Source: Gordonia jinghuaiqii
GTDB taxonomy: Bacteria; Actinomycetota; Actinomycetes; Mycobacteriales; Mycobacteriaceae
Direction: 5' to 3'
NCBI RefSeq assembly: GCF_014041935.1
Contig: NZ_CP059491.1
Location: 1,302,001 to 1,366,000, forward strand
DNA length: 64,000 nucleotides
Shown: positions 51,715 through 61,018 of the stretch, in pieces
How the letters are laid out: every line of letters begins with the position of its first letter
How positions within the stretch are numbered: position 1 is the stretch's first letter
Translations under genes and position numbers: made by a program
The notes under the pieces: model-generated
What the model saw: the letters and a program-made list of their open reading frames with translations, nothing else
Told to the model about the DNA's origin: nothing
Databases searched by the model: none

Positions 51715-54477
51715 GTGAACAGCGATCCGTTCGGTACGGCCGCGCTGAGGTCGTCGACCCTCGACGGGTGGGTGTCCTCGCCGACTCGTCTCGCCGAGGA
51801 CGCGGCCGCCGAGGCCGACCTGGTGTCCGTCGGATACCGCGACCGGCTGCTCACCGAACTGGCTGCCAATGCGGCCGACGCCGCGTCGGCCGCCGGCGTC
51901 GACGGTCGTCTCGCCGTATGGGTGGACGGCTCCGAGTTGCACGTCGCCAACACCGGTGCGCCGCTCACCGCCCCGGGCCTACGATCGCTCGCCGCGTTGC
52001 GTGTCTCGGCCAAACCCGGCGGCGGCACCGGATCGGGCCAGATCGGCCGGTTCGGCGTCGGATTCACCGCCACCGCAACGGTTGCCGATCGGGTGGAGGT
52101 GCGGTCGCGAAGCGGATCGGTCCTGTTCGACCGGGACGCCGCGCTGGAGGCCGTCCGCAAGGCCGGACTCCCCGCGGATCGCTCCGATGTCCCGGTGCTG
52201 CGTCTGGTGTGGTCATCGGATGCGGTGCCCGCCGACGGATTCGACACCGAGGTGGTGTTGCATCTGCGTGAGTCGGCCGGTCCGCTGCTCGAGGCGATGC
52301 TGGCGCAGGCACCCGACCTTGTCGTGGAACTGGCTGCGCTCGGCCGCATCACCGTCGAAGGGGTCGAGGTGACCGCGACGCGGGTTGCGGGACCCGACGT
52401 CGACGATGTTCTGGCGAACTCGAGTGTTGTCACGGTTACCGTCGACGATGGCGAGTCGGTCTCCGTTCAGCGCTGGCTCGAGGTCGCGCGTGGCGGAACC
52501 CGGTGGCTTGTCGACGCCGATGGCGGACCCGTCCCCGACCATGACGTCTTGCGCGCGCCCACCCCCACCGACATCGGGTTGAGTCTGCCGTGCCGGTGCA
52601 TCACCGACCTCGCTCTCACTCCCGATCGCCGGCATCTGCACCCGAAGGCCGAGATCCGCGACGCGGCAGCCGGTTACGTCGACCTGGTCCGATTGACCGG
52701 GCCGGTGCGCAGGTTGCAGCTCGTGCCCGAGCTCCATCTCGCGCGGAATCCCGACGACGCGCGTCTGATCGACGCCGTCCGTGAGCAGCTGCGCGACGCC
52801 GCGTGGCTGCCCGCCGCCGGCGGCGATGATCTGGTGCCGCCACGTGCGGTCGTACTTCTCGGGCTGACCGACCGGCTGGCGGAGATCCTCGGCGAGCTCT
52901 TCGGTGACCTTGTCCACCCCGACATCTCACTGGCGCAACACCTTCCGACGCTGGGGCGGCTCGGCGTCGAGGAGCTGGGCCTGGCTGCCCTGGCCGAGCG
53001 CCTCGTCGGTGTGCAACGAGAGCCGTCGTGGTGGCACGACCTGTATGACGCACTGGCGCCGTTGGTCTCGACCGCGCGCGAGGTCGAGGAGTTGGGCGCG
53101 TTGCCGATTCCGCGGTCGGACGGCCGGATGGCGATCGGGGTGCGCGGATTGTTCGTCAGCGACCGTGTCGCGACACCGATGCGGTGGATTCCCACCGTGC
53201 ACGCCGACGCCCGCCACGAGTTGCTGGAACGTCTCGGGGTGCAAGACCTTTCGATCACCGAGGCGGTCGCCGATCCGGCGCTGCGGGTGCTGGTCGAGGA
53301 CGCAGACCTCGATGCGGCCGACGACGGCGGACTCGCGGCCGAGGTGTGCGCGGTGCTGCGTGCCGATCCCGATGCGGCGGCGCCGTCGTGGCTCTCGGGT
53401 CTGGCGCTGCTCGACACCGACGGCGAGCTCCGTCCTGCCGACGAACTGCTGCTTCCCGACAGTCCGTTGCTGGCCGTGCTCGTCGAGGACCATCCGTTCG
53501 GAGTCGCCGACGAGAACGTCGTGTCCGAGTGCGGCGCCGAGGAATTGCGTCGGCTGGGCGTCGGCTGGGGATTCGTCACCGTCGACGACGATCTGCCCGT
53601 CGGGCCCGACCACGACCTCCCCGATGAGCAACAGTGGTGGCGTTCCCTCGCCGATGATCCCGAAAAGCTCACGGCGGTAAGGGACCTGGACCTCGTCGAC
53701 GACCGGTGCTGGCCGGAGGCGCTGACGATGATGGCCACCGACGAGGACATCAGGCCGCTCCTGGCCGACCGTCGGGGTTACACCGCGTGGTGGTTGCGCC
53801 GTCACGCGGAGGTCGACGGTCTGCTGCTGGGTGAGTACCGGGCGCCGTCGGACGAGGTACTGGCGAACATCATCGATCCGCTGGACCATCCGCACGCCGA
53901 CGAACTGGTCGGTGCGCTCGCCGGGCTGGAGCCGGACAGCGCCGACGACGCGGCGCTCCTGCTGACCAGGCTCGGCGATCCCGACCGCGAGATCAGCGCC
54001 GGGGCAGCGGTGTCCGTGCATGCTGCGGTGGTTGCCGCATGCCGGCGCGGCGTCATCGACCCCAGCGATGTCGAGGTGCCCGAGCGAGTGCGCACGCTGG
54101 CCGGAGGCGTCACCGATCGCGCGGTCGTCGTCGACCAGCCGTGGCTTCTGCAGGTGCTTGACGATGACGAGGCGGTGCTCGCCGGCATGACGGTGGTGCA
54201 GGCCGACGCCGAGCTGCTGGCCACCCTGCTCGATCTGCCGTTGGCCACCGAGGAGTACTCGGCCGTCGTACGAGACCAGGGCGACGCGGTGACCTGGGCG
54301 CACCCCGACGCGTTACGTTTCGGCGCGATGCGCGGGGTCGAGGTGCCGCGCGGTCAGGTGCGGTTGCACGATGAGCTCTGGATCACGGTGCGCGGCAGTG
54401 AGTCCGAGCGCGACGTGCGCGTCCGCTGGTGGGTCGAGGACGGCGTGACGCACCTCGAGAGACGTGCACACTCCTGA
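51715..54477 (+). CDS. Sacsin/Hsp90-type GHKL ATPase domain protein, 920 residues
   Basis: GTG 51715. The N-terminal 260 residues show the GHKL fold in order: ELAANAADAASAAG (N box, catalytic-type Glu/Asn), VANTGAPLTAPGLRSLAALR (G1-like lid), and GSGQIGRFGVGFTATATVAD (G2). The rest (about 300-920) is acidic, Asp/Val-rich and unlike known domains, with LLVEDHPFG-type strands and no HisKA or receiver domain. Sacsin-type N-terminal domains occur in bacterial chaperone-like and defence proteins; here the stable DUF3027 neighbour argues for a housekeeping role. Function unproven. Confidence 0.8.
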   Translation: MNSDPFGTAALRSSTLDGWVSSPTRLAEDAAAEADLVSVGYRDRLLTELAANAADAASAAGVDGRLAVWVDGSELHVANTGAPLTAPGLRSLAALRVSAKPGGGTGSGQIGRFGVGFTATATVADRVEVRSRSGSVLFDRDAALEAVRKAGLPADRSDVPVLRLVWSSDAVPADGFDTEVVLHLRESAGPLLEAMLAQAPDLVVELAALGRITVEGVEVTATRVAGPDVDDVLANSSVVTVTVDDGESVSVQRWLEVARGGTRWLVDADGGPVPDHDVLRAPTPTDIGLSLPCRCITDLALTPDRRHLHPKAEIRDAAAGYVDLVRLTGPVRRLQLVPELHLARNPDDARLIDAVREQLRDAAWLPAAGGDDLVPPRAVVLLGLTDRLAEILGELFGDLVHPDISLAQHLPTLGRLGVEELGLAALAERLVGVQREPSWWHDLYDALAPLVSTAREVEELGALPIPRSDGRMAIGVRGLFVSDRVATPMRWIPTVHADARHELLERLGVQDLSITEAVADPALRVLVEDADLDAADDGGLAAEVCAVLRADPDAAAPSWLSGLALLDTDGELRPADELLLPDSPLLAVLVEDHPFGVADENVVSECGAEELRRLGVGWGFVTVDDDLPVGPDHDLPDEQQWWRSLADDPEKLTAVRDLDLVDDRCWPEALTMMATDEDIRPLLADRRGYTAWWLRRHAEVDGLLLGEYRAPSDEVLANIIDPLDHPHADELVGALAGLEPDSADDAALLLTRLGDPDREISAGAAVSVHAAVVAACRRGVIDPSDVEVPERVRTLAGGVTDRAVVVDQPWLLQVLDDDEAVLAGMTVVQADAELLATLLDLPLATEEYSAVVRDQGDAVTWAHPDALRFGAMRGVEVPRGQVRLHDELWITVRGSESERDVRVRWWVEDGVTHLERRAHS

Positions 54478-54902
54478 GTACCGCGGAAATGATGTCGCGT
54501 GCTACATCGATCCGGCGCAGCGACATCGGCCGAAGTCGCCAGGCTGAAGCGATATCGCACGCGACTTCAGTCGGGATCGAGTCTGCGAGCGGCGCAATCA
54601 GATTCGCTGGCCTGAGTGCGCAACCCCTTCTGGCTGAGGTTCGAGGAGCGATAGCGACGGGCCTCGAAGGGCCGGTGACACGGATCTCCGACGCAATCTT
54701 GGGTGCTCCGGCGCGAGATGTGCGTGACGGGGCTGGGGGTTCAGTGAAAATCTCGTCCCCGTGAGCACTGTTCGAGGGCAATCTGCCCTCGAACACTCCT
54801 GAGGAGGACGTGATTTTCGGCCGTGCAACGACATTCGTGACTGAGCGGTCGTTGGCGGTCGTCTGAGGAGGCGGCGACGCTCGGACTGGACGGCTACGGT
54901 AT
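54478..54902. other. 425-bp gap with hairpins, no convincing gene
   Basis: Between the GHKL gene and tetR. It contains GATGT/ACATC (54491-54508), GAAGTCGC/GCGACTTC (54532-54568) and a strong hairpin at 54769-54795. Short ORFs here are Arg/Pro-rich, lack ribosome sites and have no family motif. The stem-rich sequence may be a decayed mobile element or 3' regulatory region; nothing identifies it. Confidence 0.5.
54769..54795. terminator. 11-bp perfect hairpin
   Basis: TGTTCGAGGGC (54769-54779) and GCCCTCGAACA (54785-54795) with loop AATCT. It lies downstream of both the + strand GHKL gene and the minus-strand tetR gene. Confidence 0.6.
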
Positions 54903-55481
54903 CTACCCCGCGTCGATGCCGGCCGTCAGGATCGACGCCAGCTGGCGGTAGGCTGCGGCGTCGTCCAGGCCGGTGGCGGCCCACACCTCGCGGCGCTGGA
55001 TGCGACTCATCATCGACGCCGCGAGGTCGGCGGCGAAGGCGGCGTCGACGTTGCGGAACTCGCCCGCCGAGACCCCGTCGGCAATGAGTGTCTGAACCCG
55101 CCTCGACGCAGCTGCGGTGTTGAGTTCGTAGAGCGAACGCGTCGGACCGAAGGCGTCGAGATCCCGCATGAAGGCCTCCGACGCCGGTGACAGGGCTTCA
55201 CCCACGGCGACCAGGTATTCGACGACTCGCTCACGAGGGCTCTCCGAGGCCGCCACGCGCGATTCCACCTGGGCGGTCGCGGCGCGGAAGAAGTGCGTCA
55301 CGGTGGCCGTGACCAGCTGCTCCTTGCTGGCGGCGAGGGTGTAGAGGGTCGACTTGGAGCATCGGAGCCCGGCCGCGATGTCGGCGATCGACAGGTGGGC
55401 GAATCCCTCGCGCAGGAAGAGCTCGAGCAGGGCGTCGAACAGCGCGGCGCGCCGCCGGGTGGCGAAACCCTGGGGTGGCAT
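54903..55481 (-). CDS. TetR-family regulator of ACAD genes
   Basis: 192 residues. N-terminal helix-turn-helix: FAHLSIADIAAGLRCSKSTL followed by YTLAASKEQLV; the C-terminal part is the ligand/dimer domain (RERVVEYLVAVGEALSPASE). It starts at 55481 with AGGAGGT upstream and diverges from an ACAD gene 95 bp away. Two AGTACT palindromes in that gap are its likely operators. By precedent, regulators so placed sense acyl-CoA. The same core site upstream of operon B suggests a wider regulon. Confidence 0.88.
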   Translation of the reverse strand: MPPQGFATRRRAALFDALLELFLREGFAHLSIADIAAGLRCSKSTLYTLAASKEQLVTATVTHFFRAATAQVESRVAASESPRERVVEYLVAVGEALSPASEAFMRDLDAFGPTRSLYELNTAAASRRVQTLIADGVSAGEFRNVDAAFAADLAASMMSRIQRREVWAATGLDDAAAYRQLASILTAGIDAG

Positions 55482-55525
55482 GCGACTACCTCCTGCTCCG
55501 GCGGCTGTACGGACCGGTGCCGAAA

Positions 55526-55554
55526 TAGTACTGTGCAGAGGACTCGAGTACTAG
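55526..55554. promoter_or_regulatory. Paired AGTACT operators between tetR and the ACAD gene
   Basis: TAGTACT (55526-55532) and AGTACTA (55547-55553) are inverted copies with centres 20 bp apart, two helical turns. The right copy is part of TCGAGTACTAG (55544-55554), identical to 9039-9049. TACTAT on the minus strand (55525-55530) could be the tetR -10 box. Confidence 0.6.
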
Positions 55555-55576
55555 TGCTGTTACCTGGAGGTCTGAG

Positions 55577-56716
55577 ATGCCGGTCGATCGCCTGCTACCC
55601 AACGACGAGGCGCGCGACCTGATCGCGCTGGTCCGCGACATCGCCGACAAGCGGATGGCGCCCATCGTCGACCAGCACGAGAAGGATCAGACCTACCCCG
55701 ACGGGTTGTTCGCGGAACTCGGCGAGGCGGGCCTGCTCGGCCTGCCGTACCCGGCCGAATGGGATGGCGGCGGCCAGCCGTACGAGGTCTATCTCCAGGT
55801 GCTCGAAGAACTGGGTGCGCGGTGGGCCGCGGTCGCGGTGGCGGTGAGTGTGCACGGCCTCGCCTGCCATCCGCTGTTCAACTTCGGCACCGACGAGCAG
55901 AAGCAGCAGTGGCTGCCGGACTTGTTGAACGGCAAGCTGATCGGTGCGTACAGCCTCAGCGAGCCGCAGGCCGGTTCCGACGCCGCGGCGCTCACCTGCC
56001 GAGCGACACCGACGGACGGGGGTTACACGATCAACGGTTCCAAGGCGTGGATCACCCACGGCGGCATCGCCGACGTCTACAACGTCTTCACCCGGACGGG
56101 TGAGGGATCGAAGGGCGTGTCGTGCTTCTTCGTGGCCCGCGACACCGAGGGCCTGAGCTTCGGCAAACCCGAGGAGAAGATGGGCCTGCATGCGGTCCCG
56201 ACGACCGGCGCCTCCTACGACGACGCGTTCGTCGAGGAGGGCCGCCGGCTCGGCGCAGAGGGTCAGGGACTGCAGATTGCGTTCTCCGCCCTGGACTCCG
56301 GCCGGCTGGGTATCGCCGCGGTCGCCACCGGACTGGCGCAGGCCGCGCTCGACGCCGCCGTCGACTACGCACAGGAACGAAGCGCGTTCGGCCGCAAGAT
56401 CATCGATCACCAGGGCCTGTCCTTCGTCCTCGCCGACATGGCTGCCGCCGTCGACTCGGCACGGGCGACCTACCTCGACGCGGCGCGTCGTCGTGATGCG
56501 GGAATCGACTACACGCGGGCCGCCGCGACCGCGAAACTCATCGCCACCGATGCCGCGATGAAGGTGACCACCGACGCGGTGCAGGTGTTCGGCGGATACG
56601 GCTACACCCGCGACTTCCCGGTGGAGCGGTACATGCGCGAAGCCAAGATCACGCAGATCTTCGAGGGCACCAACCAGATCCAGCGACTGGTGATCGGACG
56701 CTCACTGGCCAGGTGA
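55577..56716 (+). CDS. Acyl-CoA dehydrogenase
   Basis: 379 residues, a standard homotetrameric-type ACAD. Seen: YSLSEPQAGSDAAALTC, SKAWITHGG, SAFGRKIIDHQGLSF, and the C-terminal VFGGYGYTRDFPVERYMREA with YIFEGTN-type KITQIFEGTNQIQRL, where the catalytic Glu sits. This is the short/branched-chain subgroup. TGGAGG lies 6 nt before ATG 55577. Divergent from tetR; no other gene in the transcript before the convergent hemerythrin. Confidence 0.93.
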   Translation: MPVDRLLPNDEARDLIALVRDIADKRMAPIVDQHEKDQTYPDGLFAELGEAGLLGLPYPAEWDGGGQPYEVYLQVLEELGARWAAVAVAVSVHGLACHPLFNFGTDEQKQQWLPDLLNGKLIGAYSLSEPQAGSDAAALTCRATPTDGGYTINGSKAWITHGGIADVYNVFTRTGEGSKGVSCFFVARDTEGLSFGKPEEKMGLHAVPTTGASYDDAFVEEGRRLGAEGQGLQIAFSALDSGRLGIAAVATGLAQAALDAAVDYAQERSAFGRKIIDHQGLSFVLADMAAAVDSARATYLDAARRRDAGIDYTRAAATAKLIATDAAMKVTTDAVQVFGGYGYTRDFPVERYMREAKITQIFEGTNQIQRLVIGRSLAR

Positions 56717-56755
56717 CCATCCGGTCGCCGGGCCGGGCGAGTGGGTGACAGGGGA

Positions 56756-57478
56756 TCAGCGCGGGTTGTAGTAGAAGGCGCGGCCGTCGAGACGGCGGAA
56801 CCGCGGTCCGCCGAGCGTGAGCAACAGCCGCAGGATCGTCGGCATCCGTGTGAAGACCTCGTCGCGGTCAGCGCCGGTCAGGCCCTTGGTCATCAGCGGT
56901 CCCGAGCGGATGGTCTCGCGGAGACCGAGACTCTTGGCCATCTTCTCCTCGAACTCCTGCCAGTCCGCCATCGAGATCCGGCGCTGGACGATGGCGATGG
57001 CGTCGTTCTCCTCGTGAGCGAGGTGATCGCCGAGGACCGTCTGGGCGCGTCGGAGTGCCTCGGCCAGTCCCGCGCGGGCCTGGTCGTCGGCCCCGGCGGC
57101 CATCCGGGTGAAGCCGGCTTCGCACTCTTCGAGGAGCGGATCGATCTGGTCGTGCTCGGCTTCCATCGCCTGCAGGACGAGTTGTTCGGTGCTGTCGCAG
57201 CGTTCGAGCAGCAACGGCCAGAGTTCGAGGTCCTCGCCGCTGTGGTGGTGGTGCAGCGCGTGGGCGAACATCGTCCACCGCTGGGCGAGTGCGCGCCAGG
57301 TGCCGGCGTCGTCGACGGGTGTGACCGGCACGGACGCGGCGAAATCGGCGAGGTCACGGCGGAAGCCGTGATGCATGACGTACATCATGAACGGGTCGAT
57401 GGGGCCCTGCGGTGCGGCGGCCTGGCCGGGCAGGCGTAACTGGATCGGGTTTGCGGTCGTGGTGGGTCGGGTCGTCAT
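56756..57478 (-). CDS. Hemerythrin-domain (HHE) protein
   Basis: 240 residues. Metal-ligand-type His/Glu are arranged as in hemerythrins: MHHGFRRDL, HALHHHHSGEDLELWPLL, MEAEHDQIDPLL, and GDHLAHEENDAI. These bind a di-iron centre and sense or carry O2/NO or oxidants. A helical C-terminal tail of 70 residues ends with FRRLDGRAFYYNPR. Start 57478 has GAGGA 7 nt upstream; the 615-residue reading through is not coding. It converges on the ACAD. Confidence 0.87.
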   Translation of the reverse strand: MTTRPTTTANPIQLRLPGQAAAPQGPIDPFMMYVMHHGFRRDLADFAASVPVTPVDDAGTWRALAQRWTMFAHALHHHHSGEDLELWPLLLERCDSTEQLVLQAMEAEHDQIDPLLEECEAGFTRMAAGADDQARAGLAEALRRAQTVLGDHLAHEENDAIAIVQRRISMADWQEFEEKMAKSLGLRETIRSGPLMTKGLTGADRDEVFTRMPTILRLLLTLGGPRFRRLDGRAFYYNPR

Positions 57479-57613
57479 CGGGCGGTCCTCATCTGGGAAG
57501 GTTGGAGTGGTCGGGCTGTCGGTGACCACCTTCCGTTGCGACGCTTGCGGCGTACTTGAGGACGGCTTGGGGTGTGACCGGGCGCCCACGCCGAGGAAAG
57601 GGTCTGGGACGCA

Positions 57614-58201
57614 ATGTTCATCTCTCCGACGACGATCGACCAGAACATCGTGAACTGGGTCGTGGAGAACCGTTCCGAACCGTGGATCTCGATCGCCAAA
57701 GTGGTCACACTGCTCGGCAACACGGTGACGCTGACCGTGCTGACCTGCGTCGTCGTGATCGCGCTGGCCGTCACCCGCCGTCGCGTCGATGCGGTGTTCC
57801 TCGGTGCGGGAGTGGCTGTCGGCTACGCGATCATGCAGACGCTCAAGTTCTCGTTCGCGCGCGATCGGCCACCCGTCGGAGACCGCCTGCTGAACATCGA
57901 CACGTTCTCCTTCCCGTCGGGCCACGCGATGATGACGATGATCGTGTTCGGGCTGTGCGCGGTCTCGGCGTATCGGTGCTCTGCCTGGGTGCGCGCACAT
58001 CGGTGGATCGTGGTGCTGGCGCCGCTGACGTCGATCCTGGTGGGCCTCACCCGAATTCAGCTGGCGGTGCACTGGACCACCGACGTGGTGGCGGGATGGT
58101 TGATCGGCGCGGTCTACGTGACGCTGTGTATCTGGTTGCTGCAGCGATACGAATCCCGCACGGGCGGCGAACCGCTCGCGCGCAGCGTCGACGTCCGGTG
58201 A
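57614..58201 (+). CDS. PAP2-family membrane phosphatase
   Basis: 195 residues with about five membrane helices. The three phosphatase motifs are present: KFSFARDRP, FPSGHAMM, and GLTRIQLAVHWTTDV. It would remove phosphate from a lipid such as undecaprenyl diphosphate or phosphatidate. GAGGAAAGGG precedes ATG 57614. No signal for a dedicated partner; the next gene, 79 bp on, is a propeller protein on the same strand. Confidence 0.9.
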   Translation: MFISPTTIDQNIVNWVVENRSEPWISIAKVVTLLGNTVTLTVLTCVVVIALAVTRRRVDAVFLGAGVAVGYAIMQTLKFSFARDRPPVGDRLLNIDTFSFPSGHAMMTMIVFGLCAVSAYRCSAWVRAHRWIVVLAPLTSILVGLTRIQLAVHWTTDVVAGWLIGAVYVTLCIWLLQRYESRTGGEPLARSVDVR

Positions 58202-58280
58202 GGTGCGACCCGCGGTGAGCAGCGGAAATCGTTCGCCCAGATGACAGTCAGTGAACGCCGGTCTGGGATTGACTGTAGGG

Positions 58281-60932
58281 ATGTCGCATCCAGGGCCGCC
58301 CGCCGACGGTGACCCGACCCGGTCCACCAGCCCTGACGGCGACGAATCGCCGACCACGATCCAGCCCGCACGGCCGACAGTGGTGCCGGGGGTGTCGCTG
58401 AACAAGGGCGACGGTCCGGGGGACGCGGCGCAGCCGCTCGCGGGACCGTCGTCCGGGTCGAATCCGGATCCGTTCGCGGCGACCCACATCGGTGGCCCCG
58501 TATACAACCCGTATCCGGGCGGCCCGTGGCCGGCGAACGTCCAGCCGGGCGCGGGCGGACCGCCCCCGATGGGACCGTCCCCGATGGGGCCGCCTCCCGG
58601 CATGATGCCGCCTCCGGGCTACCCGATGCCCTATCCGCAAGGGTGGCAGCCGCCGCCTCCGCGCGGCTCCAACAAGACCGCCTACCTCATCGCCGGCATC
58701 GCGCTGGTGTGCGTACTCGCGCTCGTCGTCGGAGGGGTCGTGTGGTGGAAGGCGCAGTCCTCGGACGAACCAGACCTGGTGGCCGGTCAGCTCACCCGGT
58801 CGTATCCGACGGCGCCGAGTCCGGAGTGGTCGATCAGCGCGCAATCTATGGGCGGGGAAGCGTTCAACTCGGTGATTCCGTCCGAAGGCCGATACGGGAC
58901 ACCCGGCGCGATCGCCGACGGGGAGACGCTGGTGACGATCGTCGGAGGAACCTTCACGAGCGTCGGCGACGCGCACTGGGTGATGGGAGTCAACGCGAGA
59001 ACCGGGGATCGCTGGAGGTTCGGTGATCGGGTGTCCAGCTGCGCGGACACGATTGTCGATCACGTTCTCGCATGCCGAAGCGACGACGAGGTCCACTTCA
59101 TCGACACCCGTTCCGGTACAGCTGCGGCCAGCGTGACCATACCCACCAGTTCAGGTCCGGTCGCCTACGACGGCGAGGCCGCGTTCGTCAGCCAGTACGG
59201 TCCGGCGACGGACTCGATGACATTCCACAAGGTCACCCCCGAGGGGATCGCGTGGTCGCGAGCGGTCGAGGACTTACCGACTGCCGCGCCGGGTAGCGGT
59301 GACTCGTCGGCTTTCACCGCCGGCGCCGGCACGGTGGTGAGTGCGGGCTTGCTCGTCGTCGGGGTCTCCGCGGGCGATGGTCAGAGCATCGTGTCGAAGG
59401 CCGGGTCCAGCGAGATCGGTCGATTCCCCGATGGAACCCTCGTCCTCGAAACCGGCGTGTCCAACGGAATGTCGGTGACCGACCGGCAGGTTGTCGTGAT
59501 CCGCTCCGACGGCACGCGGTCGGAGTTCGCCGGCGGCAACGCCATCGTCCCGACGGTGGCGACTTCGGCGCAGAGCCGACGAATGCTCCTGGACGGAAAG
59601 TACGTCGATTCCCGGGACGGGTCGTCGTCCTGGACCGCTCCGATCCCGGATGTCGATGTCTTCGGTTCACGCCTGGTCGTCGCCGACGACCGCGAAGTGG
59701 TCGTCTTCGACAGGTCGAACAGCACGTACCTTGCGCTGGACGCCCCGACCGGGCAACTCCGGTGGAAGGCGCCCGCCTCGCGCCACTCCGGCGTCACCGG
59801 TCACGGAGTCACTGATGGCGAACGATTGATCACCTCGACACCCGACGGAGGGATCGCCGCCCTGGACCTGGCGAGTGGATCGCCGGTCTGGGGGCTGCCG
59901 CCGAATGCGATCGGAAACGTCCCCACCGGTGGCAACACCGAGCCGGGATCGGCTCTGACGTTCGCCGTCGGCGACCGTCTGGTCACCGTATCGGGCACCA
60001 CGATCACCGGGTTCGCGCCCACCGGCCCGGCGGCGATCGTCCCCGGAACCACCCGAGCCGCCGGCGCCGACAGCGACAGCGACGGCGGGGGACCGGAGTA
60101 CGTGACGCCGTGCGGGGCGCCACCGGTGTTCACCCCGCAGTCGTTCCGCACCTCCGCGGGCGGTCTCGGCGTGACGATGAAGGTCACCGCGAACTGCCCC
60201 GGCGGCGACGTCCTGTACGGCCCGCGGACACGCATCACCATCTCCGACGGCGGTGGCCTCGTCGCCTCGGGCAACTTCGACTTCCAGCAGGCGCCGGTGG
60301 CCGTTCCCTCCCTCGCCGACGCCGGGAAGTCGCTCACCCTGGAGCTGACGTATCCGCCCGGAACGTTCTTCCGGTTGCCGGACACGCTGAACGCGCAGAC
60401 GAGTGGGTCGTCAGCGGAGAGGTACCTCGTCGAATGTGACAAGGGGCCGAGCGCCGCTGCCGCACCGCAACTCACGATCCCCGACGCGGGGGTCTCGGCG
60501 TCGTCGACCGCCACCGGACCGTCGCTCCCGGCCGGTGCCGATGTGACCGCGAGCAGCGTCAGCGCGCTGCGGTTGCAGGCGGACTCCGACCGTGCGTTCA
60601 TCGCGGCGAACCTGAACAACCGCTGGGTCGCACAGCTCAGCTCCAAGAGGCCCGGACTCGTCGCGGAGGGACGGACATGGGACGACCAGGCGATCCTGGA
60701 CGAGTTCCTCGCACTTCGTCTGCGCTTCAACGACGTTCGGCTCCTCTGGAGTGACGAGTGGCCGGTGTTCTCGTACAAGGGATGGTGGGTGACGGTCGCC
60801 GCGGCGACGTTCCCGGGGCCGGAGGAGGCCAACAACTGGTGTCGCAGCCAGGGTTTCGGCCCCGACAACTGCTTCGCGAAGCTGGTGAGCACGACGGCCG
60901 GCCCGGACCGGACGACTCTCTACTGGAAGTAG
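58281..60932 (+). CDS. Membrane-anchored PQQ-type beta-propeller protein
   Basis: 883 residues from ATG 58281. N-terminal 130 residues are cytoplasmic, Pro/Gly/Met-rich (GGPPPMGPSPMGPPPG). One membrane helix follows (AYLIAGIALVCVLALVVGGV). The outside part has PQQ-like strands such as VNARTGDRWRFGDRV, YLALDAPTGQLRWKAPA and AALDLASGSPVWGLP, then a C-terminal region with paired Cys. The layout matches the RCC1 kinases of this window except that there is no kinase domain. Ligand or role unknown. Confidence 0.78.
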   Translation: MSHPGPPADGDPTRSTSPDGDESPTTIQPARPTVVPGVSLNKGDGPGDAAQPLAGPSSGSNPDPFAATHIGGPVYNPYPGGPWPANVQPGAGGPPPMGPSPMGPPPGMMPPPGYPMPYPQGWQPPPPRGSNKTAYLIAGIALVCVLALVVGGVVWWKAQSSDEPDLVAGQLTRSYPTAPSPEWSISAQSMGGEAFNSVIPSEGRYGTPGAIADGETLVTIVGGTFTSVGDAHWVMGVNARTGDRWRFGDRVSSCADTIVDHVLACRSDDEVHFIDTRSGTAAASVTIPTSSGPVAYDGEAAFVSQYGPATDSMTFHKVTPEGIAWSRAVEDLPTAAPGSGDSSAFTAGAGTVVSAGLLVVGVSAGDGQSIVSKAGSSEIGRFPDGTLVLETGVSNGMSVTDRQVVVIRSDGTRSEFAGGNAIVPTVATSAQSRRMLLDGKYVDSRDGSSSWTAPIPDVDVFGSRLVVADDREVVVFDRSNSTYLALDAPTGQLRWKAPASRHSGVTGHGVTDGERLITSTPDGGIAALDLASGSPVWGLPPNAIGNVPTGGNTEPGSALTFAVGDRLVTVSGTTITGFAPTGPAAIVPGTTRAAGADSDSDGGGPEYVTPCGAPPVFTPQSFRTSAGGLGVTMKVTANCPGGDVLYGPRTRITISDGGGLVASGNFDFQQAPVAVPSLADAGKSLTLELTYPPGTFFRLPDTLNAQTSGSSAERYLVECDKGPSAAAAPQLTIPDAGVSASSTATGPSLPAGADVTASSVSALRLQADSDRAFIAANLNNRWVAQLSSKRPGLVAEGRTWDDQAILDEFLALRLRFNDVRLLWSDEWPVFSYKGWWVTVAAATFPGPEEANNWCRSQGFGPDNCFAKLVSTTAGPDRTTLYWK

Positions 60933-61007
60933 CCGCCTGACCACCCGCTGGCGGCGCGTCGGCGCGCCGGTTGCGCGGAACGATCGCGTGGGATCGGTGG
61001 CCCGCGC

Positions 61008-61013
61008 TACGGT
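61008..61013 (+). promoter_or_regulatory. -10 box of a leaderless promoter for the ACAD-kinase pair
   Basis: TACGGT is followed by 5 nt and then ATG 61019, with no ribosome site. Confidence 0.55.
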
Positions 61014-61018
61014 CGGGT

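Noticed and set aside
54383..54796. 137-residue minus-strand ORF between the GHKL gene and tetR
   Set aside because: Overlaps the end of the GHKL gene, rich in Arg/Ser/Ala, no recognised motif and no ribosome site.
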